DNA from: JALEFZ01 sp039817415
GTDB lineage: Bacteria; Bacteroidota; Bacteroidia; J057
Length of the DNA: 64,000 bases
Assembly (NCBI GenBank): GCA_039817415.1
Contig: JBCBVV010000017.1
Location: forward strand, 1-64,000
Reading direction: 5' to 3'
Shown: positions 51,484 to 60,519 of the stretch, in pieces
Layout of the letters: every line of letters starts with the position of its first letter
How positions within the stretch are numbered: position 1 is the first letter of the stretch
Translations under genes and position numbers: made by a program
The notes under the pieces: model-generated
What the model saw: the letters and a program-made list of their open reading frames with translations, nothing else
Told to the model about the DNA's origin: nothing
Database searches by the model: none

Positions 51484-52632
51484 ATGAGAAGCATTAGAAT
51501 ATTGAATAAAATAGGCTGGATCATCCTCCTTGGGATGAGTCTTGCCTCATGCCGGGTTAATGGAGGTGAAGACCCAATGGAAATCGTGAATCCGAATATC
51601 GGGAATGAGAATGTCATCGATCTTCAAGGTATTATCAGAGTGATTCAAGATTCTCTCAATGGACAGGACATTGTAGTCGTGGGTTCTCAGGAAATCAATT
51701 TTGTTTCTTCCTTCTTAAATCCCTCAAAAGAGAGTTTTGTGGCTTTACAAGATGAATATCCGGCTGTGATGCAAGGAGCTGACGGTACCAAATATGATTT
51801 CTTTGGGGTAGGCTTAGAAGGCCCACAGCAAGGAAGTAGACTTAGCCATACCAATGGACTGATGGGGTTCTGGATGACTTTTGGGGCATTCTACCCAGGG
51901 CTGGAGATTTATGGAGGAGATCCCCCCGATCCTGCTGCCAAGATTGAGGTCTCTACCAATTCTGAGTGGTTGATTCCTTCGACTCGTGTGTTTGATGGAG
52001 GTCCAGGTAAGGATGGGATTCCTTCTTTGGAGAACCTTGTTTTTCGACTTGCTGACCGGGTAGATTTTATGGCCCCAGAGGACTTGGTCATTGGATTTAG
52101 GGTAGGGGATGATATCAGAGCTTATCCCCACAAAATTCTCGATTGGCATGAGATTGTAAATGATGATGTGGATGATCAAGTCTTTACGTCCATTACCTAT
52201 TGTCCGCTAACAGGAACAGCCTCAGCATGGAATCGCGAGATAGGAGGGAAGGTAACTACCTTTGGCGTTTCTGGGCTGCTATACAATACCAATCTAATGC
52301 CTTATGACCGAGAAACGGATAGCTATTGGTCTCAGATGCGTTTTGATTGCGTCAATGGAAGCAGCATCGGTCAAGAAATTGAGGTGCAAATGATAGTGGA
52401 AACAAGCTGGAATACCTGGTTGAACCTATATCCAAATAGTATTGTGTTGACGCCAGAGACGGGATTCAATAGGAATTACCAGCAGTATCCATACGGAGAT
52501 TATCGAACCAATGACAACAATATTATTTTTCCCCTAGAATATGATGATCAGCGTCTCCCTAGAAAAGAAAGGGTGCATGCTGTCATATTGGATGGGGTAG
52601 CTAAAGCCTACCCTTTGCCCATATTTAATTAA
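51484..52632 (+). CDS. DUF3179 lipoprotein
   Basis: This 382-residue protein has a lipobox at LASC (around residue 23, MSLASCRVNGG). The DUF3179 domain occupies the second half: DLVIGFRVGDDIRAYPHKIL, the conserved Cys block TYCPLTGTASAWNREIGG, FGVSGLLYNTNLMPYDRETDSYW and the closing RVHAVILDGVAKAYPL. DUF3179 proteins are secreted and of unknown function; the conserved Cys in T-Y-C-P-L-T-G suggests a reactive or metal-binding site. The N-terminal half (about 30-185) is less typical and includes GTKYDFFGVGLEGPQQGS. A terminator lies 50 bp downstream. Confidence 0.84.
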   Translation: MRSIRILNKIGWIILLGMSLASCRVNGGEDPMEIVNPNIGNENVIDLQGIIRVIQDSLNGQDIVVVGSQEINFVSSFLNPSKESFVALQDEYPAVMQGADGTKYDFFGVGLEGPQQGSRLSHTNGLMGFWMTFGAFYPGLEIYGGDPPDPAAKIEVSTNSEWLIPSTRVFDGGPGKDGIPSLENLVFRLADRVDFMAPEDLVIGFRVGDDIRAYPHKILDWHEIVNDDVDDQVFTSITYCPLTGTASAWNREIGGKVTTFGVSGLLYNTNLMPYDRETDSYWSQMRFDCVNGSSIGQEIEVQMIVETSWNTWLNLYPNSIVLTPETGFNRNYQQYPYGDYRTNDNNIIFPLEYDDQRLPRKERVHAVILDGVAKAYPLPIFN

Positions 52633-52681
52633 AGAAGAGAATAAGAGGCCTTTTATAAGTGTTTTACTACTCATATGTAAG

Positions 52682-52723
52682 GGAATATCCACAAGCTATC
52701 ATTTGTGGGTATTCCTCTTTTTT
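52682..52723 (+). terminator. Rho-independent terminator after DUF3179 gene
   Basis: A 13-bp stem pairs 52682-52694 with 52703-52715 (one G-T wobble, 8-nt loop), followed by TC and six T residues. Confidence 0.85.
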
Positions 52724-52748
52724 ATGTGAGCATGCTGAATGTACATCT

Positions 52749-52770
52749 AAAAACCCGCCATATAGGCGGG
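52749..52770 (-). terminator. Orphan minus-strand terminator-like hairpin
   Basis: A perfect 6-bp GC stem pairs CCCGCC (52754-52759) with GGCGGG (52765-52770) across ATATA. On the minus strand the stem is followed by TTTTT. No minus-strand gene lies between here and 54419, so it may end a short non-coding transcript from the 52.8-53.0 kb region, or may be the second half of a terminator pair. Confidence 0.45.
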
Positions 52771-52812
52771 CCATCTATAAAAAAGGAACACACACATTTA
52801 CGTATTGTGGGG

Positions 52813-52860
52813 CTTGCGATTAATTAATTCAAAAAAACAGAATATCTGTGATATCGCAAG
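52813..52860. promoter_or_regulatory. Nested inverted repeats
   Basis: Perfect 8-bp arms CTTGCGAT (52813-52820) and ATCGCAAG (52853-52860) enclose a second small repeat, ACAGA-ATA-TCTGT. As RNA this could fold as a stem with an inner hairpin; as DNA it could bind a dimeric regulator. No known riboswitch is recognised. Confidence 0.35.
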
Positions 52861-52928
52861 TACTAGTTCAACAATAAAGTTTCACATTTGTTTATAAAAA
52901 CGGGAGAAATTATGGATGGTTGCGTTAG

Positions 52929-52947
52929 ACAAAATAAGTTATTTTGT
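52929..52947. promoter_or_regulatory. Near-palindromic operator candidate ahead of the DUF3299-like gene
   Basis: Perfect 9-bp arms ACAAAATAA and TTATTTTGT surround a single central G, 35 bp upstream of the start codon at 52983. The size and symmetry fit a binding site for a dimeric helix-turn-helix repressor or activator. The cognate protein is unknown. Confidence 0.4.
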
Positions 52948-52982
52948 TCATACTTTACATAGACAATTAGAATTTCCTTCAT

Positions 52983-53435
52983 ATGTTACGAATTAAATAT
53001 CATGTTTGTTTCTGTCTTTTGGCTGTGTTTTTTGCCTTTTTTTCTCATCAGCTTATAGGTCAACCAAGGTTAGAATGGAGTGATTTGACCAATATTTCCT
53101 TCATGACCTACCAGGATCGAACTGCAGGCATAGCTTACATGAAACCTATTTTTCAAGAGAAGGTCATGAAGCTGAATAAACAGGAAATTAGCATTACGGG
53201 CTATATGATCCCACTGGATGTAGAGGGCTATCAGTATGTTCTTTCTGCCTACCCCAATGCATCTTGTTTCTTTTGTGGAGGTGCTGGTAAAGAGTCGGTT
53301 ATAGAAATTTTTCTTAAAAATTTTGATAAGCGATATGAAATTGATGAGATCGTTACCTTGAAGGGTGTCTTGGAACTGAACGATGGAGAAATGGGTTTAT
53401 GCTACAAGCTCAATGAGGCAGAAGAAGTAAAATAA
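52983..53435 (+). CDS. DUF3299-like secreted protein
   Basis: This 150-residue protein has a signal peptide ending near QLIGQ (about 27). The mature part has an OB-like beta-rich fold, with the family pattern EISITGYMIPLDVEGYQYVL and the cysteine block NASCFFCGGAGKESVIEI (C-x2-C-G-G), then VTLKGVLELNDGE and LCYKLNEAE at the end. DUF3299 proteins are periplasmic, of unknown function, and often sit near metal or ABC transport genes, which are absent here. The two Cys could bind a metal or form a disulfide. It is probably a single gene with its own regulated promoter, 43 bp ahead of the hydrolase gene. Confidence 0.75.
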   Translation: MLRIKYHVCFCLLAVFFAFFSHQLIGQPRLEWSDLTNISFMTYQDRTAGIAYMKPIFQEKVMKLNKQEISITGYMIPLDVEGYQYVLSAYPNASCFFCGGAGKESVIEIFLKNFDKRYEIDEIVTLKGVLELNDGEMGLCYKLNEAEEVK

Positions 53436-53477
53436 GATGGCATCACACAGTTTTTGACTATTATAATTTTTCTCGCT

Positions 53478-54341
53478 ATGAGCCCTAATGAATGGTTAGC
53501 TTCTGGAGACTTTTTTACTTTTCAGAACAAGCATCAGATATTTTATAAAAGATTTTCAAATCCCAACAAACCTGCCTTATTGTTTTTACATGGCTTTCCC
53601 ACAGCCAGTTGGGATTGGTGGAAAATCTGGGATGATTTGGGACAACATTTTGATCTTTATGCATTTGATTTTTTAGGTTTTGGCTTTTCTGACAAAGACA
53701 GAGATCATGACTATTCTCTGATGGAACAGACTGATATTGCATTGGCTTATCTGGATCATTTTGGGATAACAGAATACCATATTTTGGCACATGATTATGG
53801 GGATTCGGTAGGACAAGAGCTCTTGGCGAGACATTTGGAAAAACAGACCGGCTTGCAATCCATTGTCTTTCTCAATGGAGGGCTTTTTCCAGCGTTTCAT
53901 CATCCTAGATTTATTCAGAAAGCTCTTATTGGTCCTTTTGGCCGATACATTTCTAAGCTTGTAAATAAGGGGACACTCGATCGTAACTTCAAGCAGGTAT
54001 TTGGAAAGAAAACACAGCCTAGTCCTCAAGAAATTGATGATTTCTATTCTCTCATTAACCATAAGGAAGGAAAGTACATTTTCTACAAACTAATCAGGTA
54101 TATGACCGAAAGGAAGGAATACGGGGAAAGGTGGACCAATGCTTTGATGAAAAGTAATGTACCTATGCGATTAATTGATGGTTGTGTCGATCCGGTTTCA
54201 GGTAGGCACTTAGCTGTGCATTACGATCAGGTTGTACCTCAAGCCGATGTCATATATTTAGAAGAAATAGGGCATTATCCCCAAACTGAATCACCTGAGC
54301 TTGTGCTTTCTCATTTTTATGCCTTCCACCAAATCAGCTAA
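53478..54341 (+). CDS. Alpha/beta hydrolase, haloalkane dehalogenase/epoxide hydrolase-like
   Basis: This 287-residue cytoplasmic enzyme starts at ATG 53478; a TTG at 53454 in frame is less likely. Landmarks are the oxyanion motif FLHGFPTASWDW (about 36-47), the nucleophile elbow ILAHDYGDSVG with Asp106, and the terminal catalytic His in LEEIGHYPQTESPE. An Asp nucleophile places it with dehalogenases and epoxide hydrolases rather than Ser esterases. The cap domain spans about 130-215. The physiological substrate is unknown. A strong hairpin terminator follows. Confidence 0.85.
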   Translation: MSPNEWLASGDFFTFQNKHQIFYKRFSNPNKPALLFLHGFPTASWDWWKIWDDLGQHFDLYAFDFLGFGFSDKDRDHDYSLMEQTDIALAYLDHFGITEYHILAHDYGDSVGQELLARHLEKQTGLQSIVFLNGGLFPAFHHPRFIQKALIGPFGRYISKLVNKGTLDRNFKQVFGKKTQPSPQEIDDFYSLINHKEGKYIFYKLIRYMTERKEYGERWTNALMKSNVPMRLIDGCVDPVSGRHLAVHYDQVVPQADVIYLEEIGHYPQTESPELVLSHFYAFHQIS

Positions 54342-54365
54342 TGATTCCTAATCAAGGATACATGA

Positions 54366-54400
54366 AACAGGCCTGATCCATGATCAGGCCTGTTCTTTTT
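54366..54400 (+). terminator. Rho-independent terminator after alpha/beta hydrolase gene
   Basis: A perfect 13-bp stem pairs 54366-54378 with 54382-54394 across a 3-nt loop, followed by CTTTTT. It lies in the convergent gap with the RND efflux operon and may also slow transcripts from the other side. Confidence 0.88.
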
Positions 54401-54418
54401 GGTATATGTATCATTCAA

Positions 54419-57400
54419 TTAGGCTTCAGTCGCCTCACGCTCTTCTGCTCTCTGAACTCCTAGTACTCTCCTCAGCCAATTCTCAAATCGTTTGATCTGA
54501 TAGTAGATGACAGGTACGATGACCAAAGTAATGATGGTCGCAAAGGTCAGTCCAAAGATGACAGACCATGCAAAGGGTTGCCAGAAGGAAGCACTATCTC
54601 CTCCAAAGAAGATCTGAGGGTCCCAATCGCTCAATAGGGTAGAGAAGTTGATATTGAAGGACAATCCCAGCGGAACTAGCCCCAAAACGGTAGAAGATGC
54701 TGTAAGCAATACAGGAGTAAAACGAACTGATCCACCTTCAATTACGGCCTCTTTCAAGCTCAGACCTCGCTTCTTCAAAATCTCAATAAAGTCGAGTAGA
54801 ATGATACCATTGTTCACCACAATTCCCGCTAACACCACAATCGCTACACCTGAGAGAACGACTGAGAAGTCCATTCCCAATACTCCATGGGCAAGGAATA
54901 CACCAATGGTTGATAACAATACCTGGCTTAGAATGATGATCACATTGGAAAATGAGTTGAACTGGGTTACCAGGATCAGGAAGATCAAAATAACAGCTAC
55001 CAGGAAGGCGCTACCTAGGAAGGCTCCCTCTTCCGCCTGGTCAATAGTCTGACCCCCAACTTCAATGTTGACCCCTTTGTCTTTTCGCTCCTGCTTAAGG
55101 TATTCTGCCACATAGAAGTCAACGTCATTGAAGACATCGTTGACATTGTAGCTATTCAAGACGTTTGAGGTGATCTTTACAGATTTTTCTAGGTCCGTCC
55201 TGTTGATTCCTCCATAAGATTCAGCATAGGAGAAGTCGGCCATGGCAGAAATCGGAATAGATTTCAAACGGCCATCAGCCATATCAAGGAAGGTAATATT
55301 CATGTTGAGGAGAGAAGATATATCGCTTCTGTAGTCCTCCTTGAGGCGCAAGACAATGTCATATTCGTCCTCATTGTCTCTAAATTGTGAAATTTCCTTT
55401 CCAAATAGCGCTGTTCTTAAGGCAGATCCAATCTGACCAGAGCTTAGGCCCAGTTGACTAGCCTTGGCACGGTCGATATTGACCATGAGCTCAGGGCGCT
55501 TATCATCGACATCCCACTTCAATTTTTCAATTCCTCCAATGTTGATGGAATCCAAGTAATTGAAAAGGTCTTGACTGGTGTTCATGAGATCTCCAAAGTC
55601 CTCAGAGGTAACCAAGACCTCAATAGGAGCGGATCCAGGAGGGCCATTTTGCTCTTGCTCAACTGTAATTCTCGTCCCAGAAATTCCTTTAAGCGCATCC
55701 CTCAATTGATCCAAATAGATAGCTGTGGATTTGTAGTTTCGCTCAGCAACTGGAACAAATTCTATCGTGATTTTACTCTTGTTAGATTTAGAGGTGCTTT
55801 GGTCAAAGGAATTGGCATCGCCTGCTCCAATTGCCACATTGGTAACCACAGATTTTACGATGGGATTGTCTTCTCCAATCACCTTCATGACACGGTCCTC
55901 AAGGATGTGTGTGATAGAGTCTGTAATCTCAATATTAGTCCCCTCAGGAAGTTCATTGTAAACGAAAATCTGGTTGGGATCAGACTGTGGAAACTGGATA
56001 AATTTGATGTCTGAAGAGGCAGTAATAAAGACAGTGGCAGCAATGAAAATGATAACTCCCACAAATACTACTGGCGGATGATCAACTGAATAAGCCAATA
56101 CTCTCTTGTAAAATGCCTTTACTGCAGGAATTCCTCTGTTTTGGAACCAATCAATGGCAAAGTTCAGGACATATGCATTCAATATGATGAAGAATGCCAT
56201 GATGAACATAAAGTTGCCGAAAGCTGCGTTAGCAGTGATATGAGACACAATTCCTACCGCAACTAATAGTCCAGTTACTATCCATACCTGACGGTGGTTG
56301 ATTACGACACCCTCTTCCTTTTTCTTCATGAAGGAAACCGCAAATACAGGGTTAATCACATATGCCACGAAAAGGGAGGCAAACAAGGTGATGATCATTA
56401 CCACAGGCATGAATCCCATGAATTCACCTACAGGTCCTGGCCAAAAGAGTAGGGGAAGGAAGGGACAAACCGTAGTCAAAGTTCCTGAAAATACAGGGGC
56501 AATTACCTCACCTGCCGCTCGCTTGGCAGCATCTACGATATTCATTCCCTTTTCCGTAAATAAACGGTAAGTGTTTTCGATTACTACAATGGCATTATCC
56601 ACCACAATTCCCATCGCAAGAATAAAGGAGAAGAGTACGATCAAGTTCATCGAATATCCTAGCGCAGGCAATACCATGAAGGAAATAAAGGAGGATAGAG
56701 GCACCGCTAATCCAACGAAGAGGGCATCTCTTACACCTAGGAAGAACATCAATACCAGAACCACCAGAATGAATCCGAAGATAATGGTGTTGATCAGTTC
56801 TGTAAGGGTATTTTTTGTGAGTTGAGATTGGTCAACAGAAACAATAATATCCAAATCTTCTGGGAATCGTTCCTCTTCCATCTCATCAATCAATGCCTTG
56901 ATTTGGTCCGCTGCATCTACTAGGTTTTCTCCAGCTTTTTTGATGACATTCAAAGTCAATACAGGCTCACCATTCAATCGGGCATAACTAGCTCTGTCTT
57001 TGAAGGTATCTTTCACATCGGCCAAATCACCAAGTTTGATGATGTTACCTCTGGCGGAGCGAACTACAACTTCTTTTAGTTCCTCAATAGATTCGAATTC
57101 CCCATTCAATCGTACCGCTACCTTTTGGTTGGCAATATCCAGCTCACCACCAGAGATGATGACGTTTTCAGACGCAATGGCCTGTTCTATATCGCCCAGA
57201 GCAATTGCTGCTAGCTCCATTTTGTAGAGGTCGACATTGATTTGGATTTCCCTTTCAGGAGCGCCTACCAAATCAAGACGGAGTATGTATTTTTTAAGAT
57301 TCTGCTCTATCTCATCCTGAATTTCCTCTGCATATCGCTTTAACGTCACATTGTCGTAGGGACCTGTAACGTTGAGGAACATAATAGGTATCTCAGATAG

Positions 57401-57826
57401 GTTGATATCATTGACACTGGGATCTCTTGGAAGGTCATCAGGAAGGTCAGCCTTGGCTCGGTTGACCGCATCTTCCACCTCTCTTTTGGCTTCATCAAGA
57501 TCCACGTCCGTTTCAAATTCTACAAAAACAGACGAAAAGTCCTGAATAGAGGTACTGTTGACCTCCTTGATACCAGAAATGCCCTGAATCTCTTTTTCAA
57601 TGTTTCTGGTAACCAGGTTTTCCATATCTCCCGCCGAGGTACCTGGATAAATAGTAGATACAAAAATGACAGGGAATTTAATTTCTGGGAAGTTCTCCTT
57701 TGGTAGACTTTGGAATACCAATGGACCCGCCAACAAAATGATGGCCGTAATGATGAAAATGGTAATCCTGTTGTCAATCGCCCAACTGGATATGGGAAAC
57801 TCCCGATATGATTTTTTTTCGCTCAT
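54419..57826 (-). CDS. RND efflux permease (HAE1/AcrB-like)
   Basis: This 1135-residue inner-membrane pump has the RND layout: TM1 near 20-40, a periplasmic domain with VSTIYPGTSAGDMENLVTRNIE, TM2-6 (about 340-490), TM7 near 590, a second periplasmic domain and TM8-12 at the C-terminus. The conserved Asp residues of TM4 lie in AMGIVVDNAIVVIEN. An extra pair of hydrophobic helices (about residues 510-560, IVTGLLVAVGIVSHI and FMFIMAFFIILNAYVLNFAI) is inserted before TM7. A short segment with SDWDPQIFFGGDSASFW before TM11-12 is also longer than usual. It exports drugs, lipids or metabolites by proton exchange together with the adaptor and TolC encoded upstream. Confidence 0.93.
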   Translation of the reverse strand: MSEKKSYREFPISSWAIDNRITIFIITAIILLAGPLVFQSLPKENFPEIKFPVIFVSTIYPGTSAGDMENLVTRNIEKEIQGISGIKEVNSTSIQDFSSVFVEFETDVDLDEAKREVEDAVNRAKADLPDDLPRDPSVNDINLSEIPIMFLNVTGPYDNVTLKRYAEEIQDEIEQNLKKYILRLDLVGAPEREIQINVDLYKMELAAIALGDIEQAIASENVIISGGELDIANQKVAVRLNGEFESIEELKEVVVRSARGNIIKLGDLADVKDTFKDRASYARLNGEPVLTLNVIKKAGENLVDAADQIKALIDEMEEERFPEDLDIIVSVDQSQLTKNTLTELINTIIFGFILVVLVLMFFLGVRDALFVGLAVPLSSFISFMVLPALGYSMNLIVLFSFILAMGIVVDNAIVVIENTYRLFTEKGMNIVDAAKRAAGEVIAPVFSGTLTTVCPFLPLLFWPGPVGEFMGFMPVVMIITLFASLFVAYVINPVFAVSFMKKKEEGVVINHRQVWIVTGLLVAVGIVSHITANAAFGNFMFIMAFFIILNAYVLNFAIDWFQNRGIPAVKAFYKRVLAYSVDHPPVVFVGVIIFIAATVFITASSDIKFIQFPQSDPNQIFVYNELPEGTNIEITDSITHILEDRVMKVIGEDNPIVKSVVTNVAIGAGDANSFDQSTSKSNKSKITIEFVPVAERNYKSTAIYLDQLRDALKGISGTRITVEQEQNGPPGSAPIEVLVTSEDFGDLMNTSQDLFNYLDSINIGGIEKLKWDVDDKRPELMVNIDRAKASQLGLSSGQIGSALRTALFGKEISQFRDNEDEYDIVLRLKEDYRSDISSLLNMNITFLDMADGRLKSIPISAMADFSYAESYGGINRTDLEKSVKITSNVLNSYNVNDVFNDVDFYVAEYLKQERKDKGVNIEVGGQTIDQAEEGAFLGSAFLVAVILIFLILVTQFNSFSNVIIILSQVLLSTIGVFLAHGVLGMDFSVVLSGVAIVVLAGIVVNNGIILLDFIEILKKRGLSLKEAVIEGGSVRFTPVLLTASSTVLGLVPLGLSFNINFSTLLSDWDPQIFFGGDSASFWQPFAWSVIFGLTFATIITLVIVPVIYYQIKRFENWLRRVLGVQRAEEREATEA

Positions 57827-57853
57827 CTTTAATCGTTAATGGTGGCTCCCGAA

Positions 57854-59020
57854 TTAGTTGGTGGCAACTTCAGTTTGTGTTTCTTCCATGCTCACTTGCT
57901 GTCCTTCGCTCAAGTCCTTGTAGCCTACTGTAATCAATTGGTCGCCGGCTTTTAGACCTTCGGTAATCTGTACCTCATCCTTGGAAATCAAGCCTGTTGT
58001 TACAGATTTTCTTCTCGCTACCCAACCCTCTCCTTCTTGCTGAGCCACGAATACAAAGGACTCATCCATGGTTTTCTGAACCAAGTATAGGGGAATGGTG
58101 ATGGCATCTTCGATTGTTCTATCGTTGACTGAAATTTCTCCAAACATATTAGGCTTGTAATCACTACTACTAGGTAGTTTTACTTCTACTTTAAAGGAGC
58201 GATTGAGTGGGTTAATGGACTGTCCAACCAAGCTAACCTTGCTGGTGATACTTTTCTCCAAAATGGGGAAGTGAACTTCAACTTCTTTTCCCTTATTGAT
58301 GAAAGGAGCATAGCTTTCTGGGACATCAGCTTTGATGCTCAAGTCGCGGTTATTGACAATAGAAAAAGCTGGAAAGCCTGGGCTTACCATTTCTCCTACC
58401 TTAGGCATGATCTCATCCACATTACCAGAGATAGGTGCTTTGACTTTGTTCATGTTGAGCTGCTCCTTCAAGGTAACTAGTCTTGATTCTAGCGCTTCAA
58501 CCTGATTCTTGGCAGTAAGGAATTGTATTTCAGTTCCTATCTCCTGTTTCCAAAGTCTTTCTTGCTTTTCGAATACAACTTTGGCCAGATCTAGCTGGGT
58601 TTCAACTTCTCCAATGCTAGAGCGAATAATAGCGTCATCTATTTGAGCCAACAATTGCCCAGGCCTTACATTTTGTCCTTCACGAACATAAATTCTGGTT
58701 ATTCTGCCACCCACCATTGGGCTGACTGTGATGTTTTTGTTGGCTTCGATCATCCCGTTGACATTTACGAAGTGTCTGAAAGTTTTGCCTTCAAGCTTCT
58801 TAACTGTAACAGGTGCAATTTTTTTCTTTGCCTTGAACTCAGGATCACTTTCCTGAATTTCCGCTTCAAGTGCCGCAACTACTTTGGATAGCTCACGAAG
58901 CTCATTTTTCTTGGTCTGAAGTTCTTTTTTCTTTGCTTCGAGGCCTTGAGCCTCCTTCTTTCCACATGCTGTCAGGGTAATGGCCAGCAAAACGAAAATG
59001 GGAAGAATATACTTTTTCAT
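57854..59020 (-). CDS. RND efflux periplasmic adaptor (membrane fusion protein)
   Basis: This 388-residue lipoprotein starts at 59020 (MKKYILPIFVLLA), with lipobox Cys19 (LTACGKKEA). A longer frame to 59128 would overlap the TolC gene. An unusual N-terminal coiled coil (about 25-62) comes before the barrel domain. The lipoyl/hairpin halves are VGGRITRIYVREGQNVRPGQ and VKAPISGNVDEIMPKVGEMV, separated by an alpha-hairpin. The beta-barrel and membrane-proximal domains follow. It links the permease to TolC across the periplasm. It lies 27 bp before the permease gene and 28 bp after TolC, in one operon. Confidence 0.93.
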   Translation of the reverse strand: MKKYILPIFVLLAITLTACGKKEAQGLEAKKKELQTKKNELRELSKVVAALEAEIQESDPEFKAKKKIAPVTVKKLEGKTFRHFVNVNGMIEANKNITVSPMVGGRITRIYVREGQNVRPGQLLAQIDDAIIRSSIGEVETQLDLAKVVFEKQERLWKQEIGTEIQFLTAKNQVEALESRLVTLKEQLNMNKVKAPISGNVDEIMPKVGEMVSPGFPAFSIVNNRDLSIKADVPESYAPFINKGKEVEVHFPILEKSITSKVSLVGQSINPLNRSFKVEVKLPSSSDYKPNMFGEISVNDRTIEDAITIPLYLVQKTMDESFVFVAQQEGEGWVARRKSVTTGLISKDEVQITEGLKAGDQLITVGYKDLSEGQQVSMEETQTEVATN

Positions 59021-59048
59021 TTGAATGATTTTTCTGATTGGTTGGTGT

Positions 59049-60494
59049 TTAATTTTCATGGTATTGTGAAAAGTCGCCCATGGATTTTTGATAATCTGCC
59101 TGGTAAAGCAAATACTCCAAAAGACCACTTAGGTAATTTGATTCTGCCTCTTTTAACTGGCTTTCTGCATCATTGACCTCTAGGCTGGAACCGACACCTT
59201 CTTTGTATTTGATGTTGGCTACATCGTATACTCTCTTAGCTAGCTCTACATTCTTTTCGTAGGCCTCTAAGCTCGTATAGGCATTTTGAAGGTTCGTTTT
59301 ATTGTTTTCATATTCTAACCTGAAGCTTTGACGAAGGAAGACTTGTTGGTTTTCCATCTTTTTGATGCTGACCTTGGATTGCTGGGCTTGCGCCTTTTTC
59401 CTGAACCCATCAAATACAGGGACATTCAACTGTAAACCCACTACAGAGATGGGAAACCATCTTTGATTGGAATCAAAAAAGTCAAACTCATCACGCTGTG
59501 CATTGAATTGGTAGGAACCAAAGAGAAATAGGCTAGGGTAGTAGCCGACTTGAACACTCTTTAATTGCAATCTTTGCAGTTCGGTACCTAGAACCAACTG
59601 GCGAAATTCTGTCCGATTTTCAGGATCGAACTTTCTATCTGTAATTTCTGAATAGGGTTGCTTGGTGAATGAATTCACATCGTCTGTAAGAACCAAATCG
59701 TTACCAAGCTCCATTCCCATTTGAAACTTCAAGAGATTGAGACTGGTCTTACCCAATCTTTCTAATTTATCCTTCTCCAGCTTAAGGTTGTTCAGGTTAA
59801 TGGTCAACCTGTCTACATCAATTCTCTCTACAAAACCTTCTTTGTTCAGGACACTGGTCTCATTGAATAGCTTTTCAAGCCTATTGATATTCGCATCCAA
59901 CTGATTCAGTCTCTCAGAAATAACCAATGCTTGATAGTAAGCCTTAGTTACATTAAAGGCTGTCTCTTCTTTGGTTCGTTTGGTGTCCAATTGGCTCACT
60001 GTCACAAAGCTCTTGGCAGCCTTTACGCCTAGGAAATATGTCCCATCAAAGACCAATTGGCTAAGAGATGCGCCAGCAGTAGACTGCCAAGGCTGACCAA
60101 ACTGAGCCTCTATTGGTTCTCCAGGTAGGGGCTGAAAGGTTTCTGGATCGAGCGCCGTTAGTGGATAGGGCTTCCCGTCTATAAACACAATATCTTGCTG
60201 AGGAGAAAAGCTACCTGGAAGAATCTGGGTAGGTAGTTCCAAAAAATATTGTAGGTCGGCGCTAATGTTGACCTGAGGTAATCCGCTAGCCAAAATTTCT
60301 TTCACCCTTCCATCAGCACTGTATTCATCCAGCTTTGCATTCTTGATGTTGATGTGGTTATCTAACGCATATTGAATGCAGGCATCTAAATCCATCTCCA
60401 GGTTTTCCTGGGCTTGTAGGGTAGGACTCCACCAACTTATGAATCCTGCTAAAAGCAGGAGTTTGGTAAAGTTTAACATTGTTTTTTGCTTCAT
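59049..60494 (-). CDS. TolC-family outer-membrane efflux protein
   Basis: This 481-residue protein has a signal peptide ending near LQAQE and two complete OEP repeats (about 30-255 and 270-475). Typical elements are LDACIQYALDNHINIKNAKL at the start of repeat one, VFDGTYFLGVKAAK, LQLNVPVFDGFRKKAQAQQS in repeat two, and ANIKYKEGVGSSLEVNDAES near the end. A second start codon six residues in (60479) is possible. It forms the outer-membrane duct of the efflux system. It is useful as an internal comparison for the half-length TolC at 32649. It follows the TetR gene after 25 bp. Confidence 0.94.
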   Translation of the reverse strand: MKQKTMLNFTKLLLLAGFISWWSPTLQAQENLEMDLDACIQYALDNHINIKNAKLDEYSADGRVKEILASGLPQVNISADLQYFLELPTQILPGSFSPQQDIVFIDGKPYPLTALDPETFQPLPGEPIEAQFGQPWQSTAGASLSQLVFDGTYFLGVKAAKSFVTVSQLDTKRTKEETAFNVTKAYYQALVISERLNQLDANINRLEKLFNETSVLNKEGFVERIDVDRLTINLNNLKLEKDKLERLGKTSLNLLKFQMGMELGNDLVLTDDVNSFTKQPYSEITDRKFDPENRTEFRQLVLGTELQRLQLKSVQVGYYPSLFLFGSYQFNAQRDEFDFFDSNQRWFPISVVGLQLNVPVFDGFRKKAQAQQSKVSIKKMENQQVFLRQSFRLEYENNKTNLQNAYTSLEAYEKNVELAKRVYDVANIKYKEGVGSSLEVNDAESQLKEAESNYLSGLLEYLLYQADYQKSMGDFSQYHEN

Positions 60495-60519
60495 TATGTA
60501 GTATTGGTTGGATTAGGAG

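Larger units (their letters stand above)
52633..52982. other. 350-bp intergenic region rich in inverted repeats
   Basis: No gene is seen. In order it holds the terminator of the DUF3179 operon (52682-52723), a GC-rich hairpin with its U-tract on the minus strand (52749-52770), a nested pair of inverted repeats (52813-52860) and a 19-bp near-palindrome close to the next gene (52929-52947). No good TAnnTTTG promoter was found for the gene at 52983. Confidence 0.6.

Noticed and set aside
55454..56014. 186-codon open frame on the plus strand
   Set aside because: It lies opposite the RND permease gene, has no family features, and is explained by the codon composition of the real gene. The 134-codon frame at 54648-55052 is rejected for the same reason.
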